Positions 17,673 through 26,900 are shown, numbered from the stretch's first letter. The stretch is DNA of 56,259 nucleotides from Pirellulales bacterium (GCA_023511675.1 JAIMBC010000003.1:1-56259), one strand, 5' to 3'. Translations and numbers: made by a program. The notes: generated from the letters alone by a model not told the origin.

Positions 17673-20393
17673 TCAGCGAAGCAGTGCCGAGCTGCCAAGC
17701 CCTCCGCGCCTCTCCAGTTGCCGCCTTGCCGCCGGAAATGGCCGCTTTTGGCCCTCGATTCCCAGGCTTTCGACCGCCAGTTCGTCCAGCCAGGCTACGC
17801 CGTAGCCGGTCAGCGCAAAGGTGAGGTACATCTCTCCATTAGCAGGCGCCACGCGGTAGAGCACGAACGGCTGCCAGTCTTCCGCCGCGGCCACACGTTC
17901 GGCCATACCCAGGCCGCCCAGCGAATCGATGATCATCAGCCCATCAATGCTGCCCGTCACCGGCCCTTCCAGCCATACTCGGCCCCGAATGCGCAGCCAT
18001 TCGCCCTTCCTCACAGGTATGGCAGGAGACTCCACCCACACCGGGGCCGTCTCCACCAGATCGGGAGCAGGCACCCCTACCGCACGCTCCACTGCCAGGC
18101 GGACGGGGTGTACGCCATCCTCGGCATGCGCCGCTAGACGTGCTTCGGCCGCTACGCCGGGCAAGGCCACTGTAAAGCTCTGCCAGCCCGCCGCACGCAT
18201 CTCTTCCTCTTGTGCATGTGCTGCGGCCGGCAGCCGGTTGGGGCCCCAGGTACCGCCGGCTCGTGCCGTAACGGCTGCGGCCAGCGGCAGACCCGCGAAC
18301 GAGGCCAAGGCCGCGCTGCTGGCTGGCGTGCCCAACTCTTCCGACAGGGCCTCCCAGTGTGCACGCTCCAGTAGTCTCAACTCCCGCGCCGCAGATGTGG
18401 CAGCATGCAGAGCGGCGGACCAATCGCCTGCCTGCTGCAATGCGGTACACGACTCCAACAGCCGCTGCGCCTGGCCCAGGTGTGCCTCCGAGGCGCGCAG
18501 CCTTCGCCCCTGAGCCGCCAGGCGGCGATCGATGGCCAGGACTCGCTGCTGACGCCAGGCCGCCAGACTGCGGGTTAAATCAGCGCTGCGCCGCCCGAGC
18601 GCGGTAGCGCGGCGATGGAGGGCGCTGAGAATCGTCGCGTCGCTGGTGAGCAGCACCACGCCCGCCACATCGAGTTCTTGCAGCGTTACGTGCACACCGC
18701 CTGCTGCACGTTGCCGCTTCAGCGGCACGACGCCGCTCGGCGTAAGCTGGTAAGCCTCGTACGCCTCCGGCACGCCGGGAATGGTCAAGGTGATGCCCGT
18801 GGCAGAGGCACTGCCGCAGACGCATTGCGCGCCCCGCGCCAGCCACATGGGCAGCACTACCCAGACGCGGTCATTCTGTAACACGGGTGCCAGGATCTCT
18901 TGCTGGTCGCATTGCGCCACGCACGCCAAGCGGCTTCCGATCACCAGCGCCTCGAGCAGCTCTATTCGATGAAGCACCAGTGCCAGGGCGGCCGCCCGCG
19001 CCTGCGCCTCGGGACCCTGGCCATCCAGGCGTGAGTCGGACTGAAAGATCAGCCCCCGCACGCCAGCCGCCAGACAGACATGCACCAGCAACCCGAGCTG
19101 CTCCTCTCCCGGCACAGGCACGGCACTGCCCGGCTCGATGGCGGCCAATTGTTCCTCCAAGCCCGGCGCATAGGCCGTGGGGACATGCGCCCACCATGCG
19201 CTGGCGGCATCAGCCGTCTGGCAGAGCGCCCGCAGCCAGGCCGCCACGTCGCGCAGCTCGCAGGTGCTTCCCAAGATCAGCCGTTGCGCCCTGAGGATCT
19301 GGACGTACCGGCTCAGCTCTCGTGCGCCCGCCAAGGGCTCGGCCACCAACGGCCGTGGTGCGGGTGCATCGGCCTGGCGCAGCCTCCTGGCCTGGCGCGC
19401 CAGGCCGGGGACGTCTTGGGGTAGCAAACCGCCGCCCATCTCCCAGGCAAGCACGGGGCCGTAGTCGGATGTCTGCCCCGTAAACACGGCCTCCTCCAGC
19501 GCAGGCGGGGGACAAACCACCCACATTCCCTCGTGAGCAGCCTGGCGCAGCAGTTGTGCGTCAGGCGGGTCGTGCAGCCAAATGCCGTGAAAGCCCAACT
19601 GCTTGAGAAAGCCCAGAGACTCTCCGTGATACTCCGCTAATCGAGGAATGACCGGCCTGCCCTCTACGAGCAGCATTGTGCCCGCCAGTTCCACGGAGAG
19701 TCTAGGCAGGCTGGTCTTCACGGCTGCCGGCAAGGCGGCCTTGCCGTGCTGCGGCCTCGGCGGCCCGTGCAGCTCCAGATCATCCGTCCATATCGAAAGC
19801 TCCCCTGCCGCGGCCCGTACCAGCAGCACCACGCAGTCGAGATATGATTCCCTCTCGTCGATATTGCGGCGGTGCTCCAACCGCAAGCTGCGTACGCGGC
19901 GGCGGAGCGCCTCCGGCACCTGCTCCAGGCCGAGCTGCTGCCACTCGCCTGGAGTTTGATAACTTGTGCCCTCGATCAGGCAGGTAACGGGCTGGCCCGT
20001 GGCCGGGTCAAGGCTGCGAGGCAGCACGGCACGCACAGCCAGGGTTACCACGGGCTGGTCGCTACGCACCCATAGTGAGAGGCGGAGTTCGTCGACAATA
20101 GGCCACTGCCCCACCGGTAGTTCCAGCCGTAGTTCGCTCTGCTGCTGCCCCACGGACCAACGAAGCTGCTCGCAGCGCAGGCCGTTGTGCGCCAGCGCGA
20201 CGCTGCGAGTCTGGTTGATGAGGCGATAGCCTGCGGTATCTTTCGGCACCTGCCAGGCAGGCTGCTCGGACTCAAACCCCTCTACCCATTGTGCTTGCGC
20301 GGCTGCTGCCAGGGATAGCCCTGCCCAGGCCGCCGCCAGGAGCATCGAGCCGCCCGTCAAGGGGCGTGACGCGGCGCGCCGGTTCCCGCTCAT
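17673..20393 (-). CDS. Large exported protein, glycosidase-like architecture, unknown function
   Basis: A protein of about 906 aa from the ATG at 20393. It has a leader with a hydrophobic core (MLLAAAWAGLSLAAAAQA) ending near residue 34, followed by WVEGFESEQPAW. Residues about 35-230 look like a carbohydrate-binding beta-sandwich that ends in IWTDDLELHGPP. Residues about 240-560 resemble a TIM-barrel glycosidase scaffold: RLAEYHGESLGFLKQLGFHG, VLAWEMGGGLLPQDV, VRGLIFQSDSRL. A charged helical stretch follows (LHRRATALGRRSADLTRSL and beyond), and the protein ends with a second sandwich-like domain closing in GYGVAWLDELAVESLG. Catalytic acids could not be assigned, so activity is unproven. An internal Met at 20345 is an alternative start. 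It is a planctomycete-type protein with no operon partner. Confidence 0.7.
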   Translation of the reverse strand: MSGNRRAASRPLTGGSMLLAAAWAGLSLAAAAQAQWVEGFESEQPAWQVPKDTAGYRLINQTRSVALAHNGLRCEQLRWSVGQQQSELRLELPVGQWPIVDELRLSLWVRSDQPVVTLAVRAVLPRSLDPATGQPVTCLIEGTSYQTPGEWQQLGLEQVPEALRRRVRSLRLEHRRNIDERESYLDCVVLLVRAAAGELSIWTDDLELHGPPRPQHGKAALPAAVKTSLPRLSVELAGTMLLVEGRPVIPRLAEYHGESLGFLKQLGFHGIWLHDPPDAQLLRQAAHEGMWVVCPPPALEEAVFTGQTSDYGPVLAWEMGGGLLPQDVPGLARQARRLRQADAPAPRPLVAEPLAGARELSRYVQILRAQRLILGSTCELRDVAAWLRALCQTADAASAWWAHVPTAYAPGLEEQLAAIEPGSAVPVPGEEQLGLLVHVCLAAGVRGLIFQSDSRLDGQGPEAQARAAALALVLHRIELLEALVIGSRLACVAQCDQQEILAPVLQNDRVWVVLPMWLARGAQCVCGSASATGITLTIPGVPEAYEAYQLTPSGVVPLKRQRAAGGVHVTLQELDVAGVVLLTSDATILSALHRRATALGRRSADLTRSLAAWRQQRVLAIDRRLAAQGRRLRASEAHLGQAQRLLESCTALQQAGDWSAALHAATSAARELRLLERAHWEALSEELGTPASSAALASFAGLPLAAAVTARAGGTWGPNRLPAAAHAQEEEMRAAGWQSFTVALPGVAAEARLAAHAEDGVHPVRLAVERAVGVPAPDLVETAPVWVESPAIPVRKGEWLRIRGRVWLEGPVTGSIDGLMIIDSLGGLGMAERVAAAEDWQPFVLYRVAPANGEMYLTFALTGYGVAWLDELAVESLGIEGQKRPFPAARRQLERRGGLGSSALLR

Positions 20394-20979
20394 GCGAGAT
20401 CGGACTCGGTTTGAAGCCGCGGCCGCCTCTCCCGCTGCGGCGGGGGCCGCCATGCAGGGGGCAGCCGCATCTGCTGGGCGCACGGCGTGTCGGAGCAATG
20501 CAGCTATGATGGGCATATGCGTCGTTGATGAGGTGCCACCGCGCTGCGCGCGGCCGGGCGCGTGCAGGGCATGCACTACCGGCCGGGCAGACCGGCCCAC
20601 CTGCCCCCAGGAGCGCGGCCGAGGACTGGCTCAGACAGGCCCTGACGCGTCGCACACGGCCCGCGGACCTAGCCGCCGCAAATGGCAGCCAGGGGACCGC
20701 CCGCGGCGTTCTGCCGCGGCAGGGCAGGGGCTGCCGCGCGGCGCGGGTGGCAAGGCGCGCATGGCAAGGCGAGCTTGTATCACGGTTGGCGTTGGCGTTC
20801 CAGAGCGCCTTGTTGCCTGGTGGCAACGTGGCCTGCAAAACGACTGCGAGGGCCATCGGACTCAAGGTATTGGCGGGCAATGGTTTGCGAGACGCCGGCG
20901 GCATCCCGGACGTTTTGGCACTCGGGCTGCTTCCAGGGGCATGCAAGCATGTTGTCCCAGGACCTATTGAGGGCTAACC
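20394..20979. other. Intergenic between divergent genes, no gene seen
   Basis: This 586-bp GC-rich region lies between divergent starts. Long open frames occur in several phases, but each is Arg/Ala/Gly-rich without domain-like pattern, so none is annotated. Promoters for both flanking genes should be here. Confidence 0.5.
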
Positions 20980-21258
20980 ATGAGTTTTCCGCCACAGGCA
21001 GGTGCTCACGAGCAACAGGAACTTCCACCGGAAGTCGCGGAGCTGGAGCGGGGTGTGTCGGCCTTGCCGCTGGAGTTTCGCGCCCGCTTGTATCCGCTGG
21101 TTTTGCAAGTTGCCGAGAGCACCCGCCGCCGCCGCCGCATTCTTAACCTGGTGCAAGAGGCGCTAGGCCAATTGCGTTTGGACATGAAGTACTTGATCTT
21201 CGACCTCGAGGCCACGCGGCGCGAGCGCGACGAGCTGCTGCGGCGGTTGGAGGGATAA
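20980..21258 (+). CDS. Conserved planctomycete small helical protein
   Basis: This 92-aa, mostly helical, charged protein has a central basic cluster (STRRRRRILNLVQEAL) and the phrase LGQLRLDMKYLIFDLEATRRER, ending in Arg/Glu-rich sequence. The same helix pattern recurs in a small conserved hypothetical family of Pirellulales, sometimes labelled regulator without evidence. There is no signal peptide or membrane segment, so it is cytosolic. It lies 210 bp before the kinase gene on the same strand and could be co-transcribed. Its function is unknown; nucleic-acid binding through the RRRRR cluster is only a possibility. Confidence 0.7.
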   Translation: MSFPPQAGAHEQQELPPEVAELERGVSALPLEFRARLYPLVLQVAESTRRRRRILNLVQEALGQLRLDMKYLIFDLEATRRERDELLRRLEG

Positions 21259-21468
21259 GAGCTGCACGTGGCGCGCCTCTCCTGGGGCAATGCGTGCGAA
21301 CGGCCGCGATCGACGGGCCGCTTCCGCCGGCTTGGGAGGCAACTGCTGCTGCGAGCCGTCCCGCAGGCAGGGCGCGAAGGAAATCGTTGCGAGCCTCGCA
21401 GGCTTCGTCTACGATACGGAAAACGGTAGCACGGGTACCTACGGGCCGCAGGATCCCACAGCGCACGA

Positions 21469-23004
21469 ATGCCGGAACTTACGTCCGAACAGCTCGCCCA
21501 GCGCGCCCTTGATCTGAACCTGCTCGACGACCGCCAGTTGCAGGAGGTGTGGAGCGGTTTCGGCCGCCGCAACGTGCCGGTACAGGAGTTCATCCAGGTG
21601 CTGCTGCGGCGCGAGTTGATGACCAACTTTCAACTCGAGCGCCTGCTCAAGGGGGAGCGTGCCGGCTTCTTTTACGGCGATTACAAGGTGCTCTATCTGG
21701 TGGCGGGGGGAACGTTTGCGCGGGTGTACCGCGCGGCCCATAAGGAAACGGGCGTGGTACGGGCGCTGAAGGTGCTCCGCAAGCGGTACAGCGATGATCC
21801 CCAGCAGACGGAGCACTTTTGCCGGGAGGGCATGGTGGGCATGACGCTGCGCCACCCGAACATCGTGCCCATCTTCGAGGTCTATTCCAAGGGGCTGACC
21901 CACTTTCTGGTGATGGAGTTTGTCGAAGGGCACAACCTCCGCGAGTTCCTGCGCATTCGCAAGCGCATTGCCCCGGCCGAAGCCACCCGTCTAGCATTAG
22001 ACATGGCAGCAGCGCTGAAGCATGCCCTGGACCACGGCGTATGCCACCGCGACATGAAATTGACCAACGTGCTGATCTCCAGCCGCGGGCAGGCCAAGCT
22101 GGTCGATTTTGGCCTGGCGTCCACCGACGCTAACCTTACTGATGAATCGCTGGGAGAGCGGATCAACGCCCGCACCATCGACTACGCCGGGCTGGAGCGT
22201 GCCACGGGTGTTCGCAAGGATGATCTGCGCAGCGACATCTACTTCCTGGGCGTGATGTACTACCACATGCTGGTGGGCCGCTCCCCGCTGGTAGAGACGC
22301 GGGATCGCATCACCCGGCTGTCGCGTTCGCGCTACACGGATGTGGTGCCGATCCACCAGGCCGATCCGACGGTGCCTCGCGTGGTGGCGGCGGTGGTGAA
22401 CAAGGCCATGCACCTGGATCCGGAGCGCCGCTATCAGACGCCCGGGGAGCTGCTCACAGACCTGCATGATGCCTACGAGCGTTTGAGCCGTGGGGAGCAT
22501 GAGGCGGCCTCGCCGGCCGAGTTCGAATCAGGGGTTCCCACGGGATGGGCCCCGGCGCCGGTTCCAGCAGCGGCCAGTTCTCGGTCGGCGCGCTCGGTGA
22601 TGTTTGTGGAGTCGAATCCGAGATTTCAGGACCTGCTGCGTTCTGCTTTCAAGAAGGCAGGCTATCGAGTGCTGGTGACAAGCGACCCGCAGCGGGCGTT
22701 GGCCCGTTTTGAGGAGGAAAAGCTGCCCGCGGCGGCGGTGGTGTTCAGTGCCAGCCAACTGGGCGAGTCGGCGGTGGAGGCATTTCGCGCCTTTGCCACG
22801 GGAGAACGCACGCGAGAGCTTCCGGCCATCCTGTTGGCGGAAGGGGATACCAAGCAGCTTGCCTCGCGGTTGCAGGCGGAGTTGGCGGCACACCGGCAAC
22901 TGCTGTCAATGCCGATCAAGACCACGCACCTGCAACAGGCGCTGGACAAACTGCTGGAGCAGACCGCGCACGCCGCAGTGCCACAGCAGGAGGGGCAGGG
23001 CTAG
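21469..23004 (+). CDS. Ser/Thr protein kinase with C-terminal degenerate receiver domain
   Basis: A protein of 511 aa. Residues about 1-65 form the helical N-terminal extension common to planctomycete kinases (LTSEQLAQRALDLNLLDDRQ). The Hanks-type kinase domain spans about 70-340 and is catalytically complete: glycine loop GGTFARVY, Lys101 in ALKVL, CHRDMKLTN with Asp195, and DFGLA with Asp213. After an Ala/Pro linker, residues about 376-500 resemble a response-regulator receiver (VMFVESNPRFQDLLRSAFKKAGYRV, and SMPIK with the usual Lys). However, the phospho-acceptor Asp is missing (VVFSAS where hydrophobic-D is expected), as is the paired acidic pocket, so it is a pseudo-receiver. There is no transmembrane segment. 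Substrates are unknown. Confidence 0.93.
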   Translation: MPELTSEQLAQRALDLNLLDDRQLQEVWSGFGRRNVPVQEFIQVLLRRELMTNFQLERLLKGERAGFFYGDYKVLYLVAGGTFARVYRAAHKETGVVRALKVLRKRYSDDPQQTEHFCREGMVGMTLRHPNIVPIFEVYSKGLTHFLVMEFVEGHNLREFLRIRKRIAPAEATRLALDMAAALKHALDHGVCHRDMKLTNVLISSRGQAKLVDFGLASTDANLTDESLGERINARTIDYAGLERATGVRKDDLRSDIYFLGVMYYHMLVGRSPLVETRDRITRLSRSRYTDVVPIHQADPTVPRVVAAVVNKAMHLDPERRYQTPGELLTDLHDAYERLSRGEHEAASPAEFESGVPTGWAPAPVPAAASSRSARSVMFVESNPRFQDLLRSAFKKAGYRVLVTSDPQRALARFEEEKLPAAAVVFSASQLGESAVEAFRAFATGERTRELPAILLAEGDTKQLASRLQAELAAHRQLLSMPIKTTHLQQALDKLLEQTAHAAVPQQEGQG

Positions 23005-23101
23005 CAGCCCTTCTGCCCTGGTCAAGGCCGCCGGCTCTTACGGAGGCTGGCCCGCGCGAGGTACAATTGCGGGGAGCTGGTGCCTGTTGTCTTTGTCCCT
23101 C

Positions 23102-23548
23102 ATGATTGGCATTACCGACCGGCAGATCGACGTAACGCAGTTGCTGTGCGAGGTGCAGTCGCCCGCGGCGGGTGCCGTGGTGCTGTTCCTGGGGACGGCG
23201 CGGGAGCAGACCGGCGGCCGGGCCACGGCCTCGCTGGACTACGAGTGTTACGGCGAGATGGCGGAGAAGAAGCTGCGGGAACTGGCAGAGGAGGCACGTC
23301 GCCGCTGGCCGCTGGTGGGGTGTGCCCTGGTCCACCGCGTGGGCCGCGTAGAACTGGGAGAGGCGAGCGTGGCGGTGGCCGTCAGCAGTCCGCACCGCCA
23401 GGCGGCGTTCGAAGCGGGCCAGTGGCTGATCGAGACATTGAAAGCGGTGGTACCCATCTGGAAGCGCGAGAACTGGGCCGACGGCACCAGCGAATGGGTC
23501 CACCCGGCCGGGCAGTCTGATGCATGGGGTGCGCGGGGTGGTCCATGA
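23102..23548 (+). CDS. moaE: Molybdopterin synthase catalytic subunit MoaE
   Basis: This 148-aa large subunit of molybdopterin synthase inserts the dithiolene sulfurs into cyclic pyranopterin monophosphate. The family blocks are VLFLGTAREQTGG, LDYECYGEMAEKKL, HRVGRVELGEASVAVAVSS and the catalytic lysines Lys114 and Lys121 in LKAVVPIWKRENW. HR at 98-99 is the conserved active-site pair. The start at 23102 is the only Met that fits the family N-terminus, although its ribosome binding site is weak. The stop overlaps the moaA start (ATGA at 23545-23548), showing translational coupling. MoaD, the sulfur carrier, is not encoded in the window. Confidence 0.95.
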   Translation: MIGITDRQIDVTQLLCEVQSPAAGAVVLFLGTAREQTGGRATASLDYECYGEMAEKKLRELAEEARRRWPLVGCALVHRVGRVELGEASVAVAVSSPHRQAAFEAGQWLIETLKAVVPIWKRENWADGTSEWVHPAGQSDAWGARGGP

Positions 23549-24579
23549 GCCAGAATGCCGCGCTTGCGCCCCATGCCTCGGTGTGGGAGGGACCCCTGCT
23601 CGACGGCTTTGGCCGCCTGCACACCGATTTGCGGATCAGCGTCACGGACCGCTGTAACATCCGTTGCTTCTACTGCATGCCGGCCGAGAACGTGCAGTTC
23701 AGGCCGCGCGAGGAACTGCTCAGCTTCGAAGAGATCGCGCGGTTTGTATGCGTCGCGGTACGGCTGGGGATCAACAAGTTGCGGCTCACCGGCGGCGAGC
23801 CGCTGGTGCGGCACGATCTCCACAAGCTGGTGGCCCTGCTGGCGGGCATCCCGGGCGTGCGAGATCTGGCTCTGACCACCAACGGCATGCTGCTGGCCGA
23901 ACAGGCCGAGGCACTGCGCCGCGCCGGTCTGCGGCGGCTGAATATCAGCCTCGATACGCTGTCGCCCAGCGCCTTCCGCCAGATCGCGCGGCGAGATGGT
24001 TTGGAGCGGGTGCTGGAGGGCATCGCGGCCGCGCAGCGCGTGGGGTTCGACTCGATCAAGCTGAATGCCATGGCGATCCGCGGCATCACCGAGGCCGAGG
24101 TGGTGCCCTTGGCACGCTTCGCACGGCAGCGCCAGTTGGAGCTGCGGTTTATTGAGTTCATGCCGCTCGATGCCGAAGGTCGTTGGCAATCAGACCAGGT
24201 GCTCTCGGGAGCGGAGATTCTGCAATTGCTCGAAGCAGAGTTCGGGCGGCTGGTCCCCGTACCGCCCAAACAGCCCGGACAGCCGGCCAGCGATTACCGC
24301 TATCAAGATGGCGGCGGACTGGTGGGGTTTATCAACCCCGTGACGCAGCCCTTCTGCCACGATTGCAACCGCCTGCGTTTGACAGCGGAGGGGCAGGTGC
24401 GCAATTGCCTGTTTTCTACAGTCGAGTGGGATGCTCGGGCATTGCTCCGCGGCAACGGCAGCGACGCCGATCTGGCATGGTTGATACGCCAGTGCGTGGC
24501 AGCCAAGAAGGCGGGCCACGGCATCAACAGCGAAGAGTTCGTTCGCCCCCAGCGAGCGATGTATCAGATAGGCGGCTAG
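23545..24579 (+). CDS. moaA: GTP 3',8-cyclase MoaA
   Basis: This 344-aa radical SAM enzyme catalyses, together with MoaC, the first step of molybdenum cofactor synthesis. The N-terminal cluster motif CNIRCFYC (Cys37, Cys41, Cys44) binds the SAM [4Fe-4S] cluster. The C-terminal substrate-binding cluster is FCHDCNRLRLTAEGQVRNC. The SAM-binding GGEP motif (LRLTGGEPLVR) is present, and the protein ends in the essential Gly-Gly (MYQIGG). The start overlaps the moaE stop by 4 nt and the cysteine desulfurase gene begins 5 nt after its stop, so this is a tight operon. MoaC is not in the window. Confidence 0.97.
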   Translation: MSQNAALAPHASVWEGPLLDGFGRLHTDLRISVTDRCNIRCFYCMPAENVQFRPREELLSFEEIARFVCVAVRLGINKLRLTGGEPLVRHDLHKLVALLAGIPGVRDLALTTNGMLLAEQAEALRRAGLRRLNISLDTLSPSAFRQIARRDGLERVLEGIAAAQRVGFDSIKLNAMAIRGITEAEVVPLARFARQRQLELRFIEFMPLDAEGRWQSDQVLSGAEILQLLEAEFGRLVPVPPKQPGQPASDYRYQDGGGLVGFINPVTQPFCHDCNRLRLTAEGQVRNCLFSTVEWDARALLRGNGSDADLAWLIRQCVAAKKAGHGINSEEFVRPQRAMYQIGG

Positions 24580-24584
24580 CCGAC

Positions 24585-25760
24585 GTGGCGCGGATCTACC
24601 TTGATAACGCCGCCACCAGTTGGCCCAAGCCACCGGCCGTGTACGAAGCCGTGGAGCACGCGCTGCGCACCGTTGGTGCCGCAGCGGGGCGTGCGGCCTA
24701 TCGAGAGGCCATCGAGGCCGATGCCCTCGTTGCCGACGCACGCCGCCAGATTGCTACCCTGCTGGGCATTGCTCAGCCCCATCAGGTGGTGTTCACCTTC
24801 AATGGCACCGACAGCCTGAACCTGGCCCTGCACGGCCTTTTGGCCCGAGGCGGCCGCGTGGTGACCACCGCCGCCGAACACAACTCTGTACTCCGCCCCT
24901 TGCGCCGGCTGGAAGAGCAGGGCCAGATCTCCGTTGCCCGCGTGCCCGTCAGCAACGCGGGAGTGGTCGATCCCGACGATGTTCGCCGGGCCCTGGCAGA
25001 CGGTGCGCGGCTGCTGGCTGTTACCCATGCCTCCAACGTAACGGGCGCGATTCAACCCGTTGCTGAGCTGGCGCGCCTCGCACACCAGTGCGGCGCCCTG
25101 GTACTGGTAGACGCCGCCCAGACCGCGGGAGAATTGCCGCTGGATGTTACCGCGCTGGATTGCGACCTGCTGGCCGCCCCAGGGCACAAGGGCCTGTTGG
25201 GGCCCCTGGGCACGGGCGTGCTGTACGTTCGGCCGGAGCTGGAGCGCGAGCTGGAAAGCTTCAGGCAGGGGGGAACCGGCAGCGAAAGCTGGCAGGACCG
25301 CCAGCCCGAAACCCTGCCGGACAAGTTCGAAAGCGGCAACCTCAACGTGCCGGGGCTGGCTGGGCTGGGTGCCGCCGCCGGCTGGCTGCTGCGTCGCGGC
25401 GTGGCCAGTATTGTGGAACACGCGCGGCGCCTGAGCCAGCGCCTCTATGAGGGGCTTGCCGGCATCGATGGCATTCGCCTGTTCGGCCCAAGCGATCCGG
25501 CTGCGCGCGTGGGCATTGTCAGCATCGCACTGGATCAACTCGATCCCCAGACCGCGGCGGCGGCACTCGACACGGCTTTTGGAATCCAAACGCGTGCTGG
25601 CCTGCACTGCGCCCCGCTCATGCACGCGGCCTTGGGAACGCTGCACGCTGGCGGCACGCTGCGCTTCAGTGTGGGCCCCTTCAATACCGATGAGGACATT
25701 GCCCTCACCCTCGCTGCCATGGAACAATTGGCCGGCAAGATGCTCAAGGTGGGAACATGA
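24585..25760 (+). CDS. Cysteine desulfurase-like PLP enzyme, EF2568 (TIGR01977) type
   Basis: A class V aminotransferase-fold PLP enzyme of 391 aa. The N-terminus IYLDNAATSWPKPPAV, VTHASNVTGAI, VDAAQTAGELPLDV, the PLP lysine in APGHKGLLGPLGTG, GGTGSESW, LPDKFESGNLNVPG and TRAGLHCAPLMH (candidate catalytic Cys) match the EF2568 subfamily. That subfamily is known from loci for molybdenum hydroxylase maturation. The frame has no early ATG, so the GTG at 24585 is used; it lies 5 nt after moaA. Its stop overlaps the next start (ATGA). Coupling with moaE and moaA suggests a sulfur (or selenium) delivery role in Mo-cofactor chemistry; that role is inference. Confidence 0.93.
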   Translation: MARIYLDNAATSWPKPPAVYEAVEHALRTVGAAAGRAAYREAIEADALVADARRQIATLLGIAQPHQVVFTFNGTDSLNLALHGLLARGGRVVTTAAEHNSVLRPLRRLEEQGQISVARVPVSNAGVVDPDDVRRALADGARLLAVTHASNVTGAIQPVAELARLAHQCGALVLVDAAQTAGELPLDVTALDCDLLAAPGHKGLLGPLGTGVLYVRPELERELESFRQGGTGSESWQDRQPETLPDKFESGNLNVPGLAGLGAAAGWLLRRGVASIVEHARRLSQRLYEGLAGIDGIRLFGPSDPAARVGIVSIALDQLDPQTAAAALDTAFGIQTRAGLHCAPLMHAALGTLHAGGTLRFSVGPFNTDEDIALTLAAMEQLAGKMLKVGT

Positions 25761-26173
25761 AACAGCCCCTCTGGTTCGCGGACGGCCTGCGTTTCTCGTG
25801 CACGCAGTGCGGCAACTGCTGCACCGGCGCGCCAGGTTATGTGTGGGTCACCGACCAGGAGGTGGCCGCGCTGGCCGCCCGGCTCGGCCTCGGCGTCGGG
25901 GAGTTCGAAGCCCAGTATGTCCGCCTCGTGAACGGACAGAAAAGCCTGATCGAGCTACCCAACGGCGATTGCATCTTCTTCGACAGCCAGACGCGCCTCT
26001 GCACCGTGTACGAAGACCGGCCGCAACAGTGCCGCACCTGGCCCTTCTGGCACTCCAACATCCGCTCGCCGGCGGCCTGGCAATATACGTGCAGCGTTTG
26101 CCCTGGTGCCGGCCGTGGACAGTTGTATTCCGCTGCCGAGGTGCTCGAGCGAGCTGAACGCATCAAACTCTAG
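25757..26173 (+). CDS. YkgJ family cysteine-cluster protein
   Basis: This 138-aa protein carries the YkgJ-type CxxCxxCC cluster near the N-terminus (CTQCGNCCTG), followed by DCIFFDSQTRLCTVY, RPQQCRTWPFW and a last pair (CSVC). The Cys set is thought to bind Zn or an Fe-S cluster. The start overlaps the cysteine desulfurase stop by 4 nt, making it the last gene of the moaE-moaA-desulfurase operon. No leader or membrane segment is present. The family function is unestablished. Its coupling with a sulfur-mobilising enzyme suggests a metallocentre or sulfur-handling role (inference). Confidence 0.9.
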   Translation: MKQPLWFADGLRFSCTQCGNCCTGAPGYVWVTDQEVAALAARLGLGVGEFEAQYVRLVNGQKSLIELPNGDCIFFDSQTRLCTVYEDRPQQCRTWPFWHSNIRSPAAWQYTCSVCPGAGRGQLYSAAEVLERAERIKL

Positions 26174-26642
26174 CCGGCCATGACTCGTCGGACAATCGTG
26201 CCACGGCGCGGCGTCTCCTGCTCCAAGACGGCCAGGACTTGCCAGGCAGGGTGGTCGCACCCACGCATTGCATAAGGATGCCGTGCGCCATCCCGACCAC
26301 GCGTGTGCCATCGAGTGAGAATGGCTGAAAGCCCTCTAGCAGGGCTGCCAGGGCCGCTCTCATCTGGCGGATTGCCTCGGGCAGATCTCTGGCACTCTCA
26401 TGGCCGAGCCTCGCAGTCACCTCCGGCTCCGTGGCGTTGAGATTGTCATAGACGGCGGCGAGGGATGCCCCCACTCGGCCACGCGGCGGTCGATCGCTGG
26501 CGTTCATGGACTTGTGGAACCCAAGCGGGAAATGTCCATTAGCCCCCAACCGTAGACAACAGCCACGCCGTGCGAATTGGCGGCTGCCGTATCTGCCGAG
26601 AAGCAGATCGAGACTTGCCTCATCAAACACGCGCTGGAGCAC
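26170..26642 (-). pseudogene. IS4 family transposase N-terminal remnant with frameshifts
   Basis: One minus-strand frame begins MLQRVFDEASLDLLLGRYGS and later gives GASLAAVYDNLNATEPEVTA and GFQPFSLDGTRV. These correspond to the N-terminal region of IS4-group transposases up to the first catalytic Asp block (LDG). The region between them reads better in another frame (VAVVYGWGLMDIS), implying a first frameshift. Near 26240 the expected LPGKSxxVL phrase is split between frames: LPGKSW in one, then LAVLEQETPRRG in the next, ending in a TAG at 26172-26170. The catalytic C-terminal half is absent. The stop shares bases with the stop of the convergent YkgJ gene. No terminal inverted repeats were found. 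Confidence 0.6.
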
Positions 26643-26900
26643 CGCCTTGCACGGGAACCCCAGCAGACGAGGACCGGATAAATTCCGAAACGATCGGTCG
26701 GTAGGGCATCCTTGCCTCCTCGCTGGCGAACTTTATCTTCCGAGTTCCGTCGGCTTGCGTAGCCGCATATGAACAACACGCTTGCTACCATGGCAGCATT
26801 GCTTGCGCAGCCCCAGCTTCCGCCGTCTGCCGATGGTTGGCCGCGCGACAGGCCCGCATGCTGCCTCGGCAAGGCACGCCCTCCGCGCGCCACCCTCCAC

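Noticed and set aside
20525..20977. 150-codon plus-strand frame in the spacer before the small helical protein
   Set aside because: Arg/Ala/Gly-rich without regular codon positions or ribosome binding site; likely noncoding high-GC sequence.
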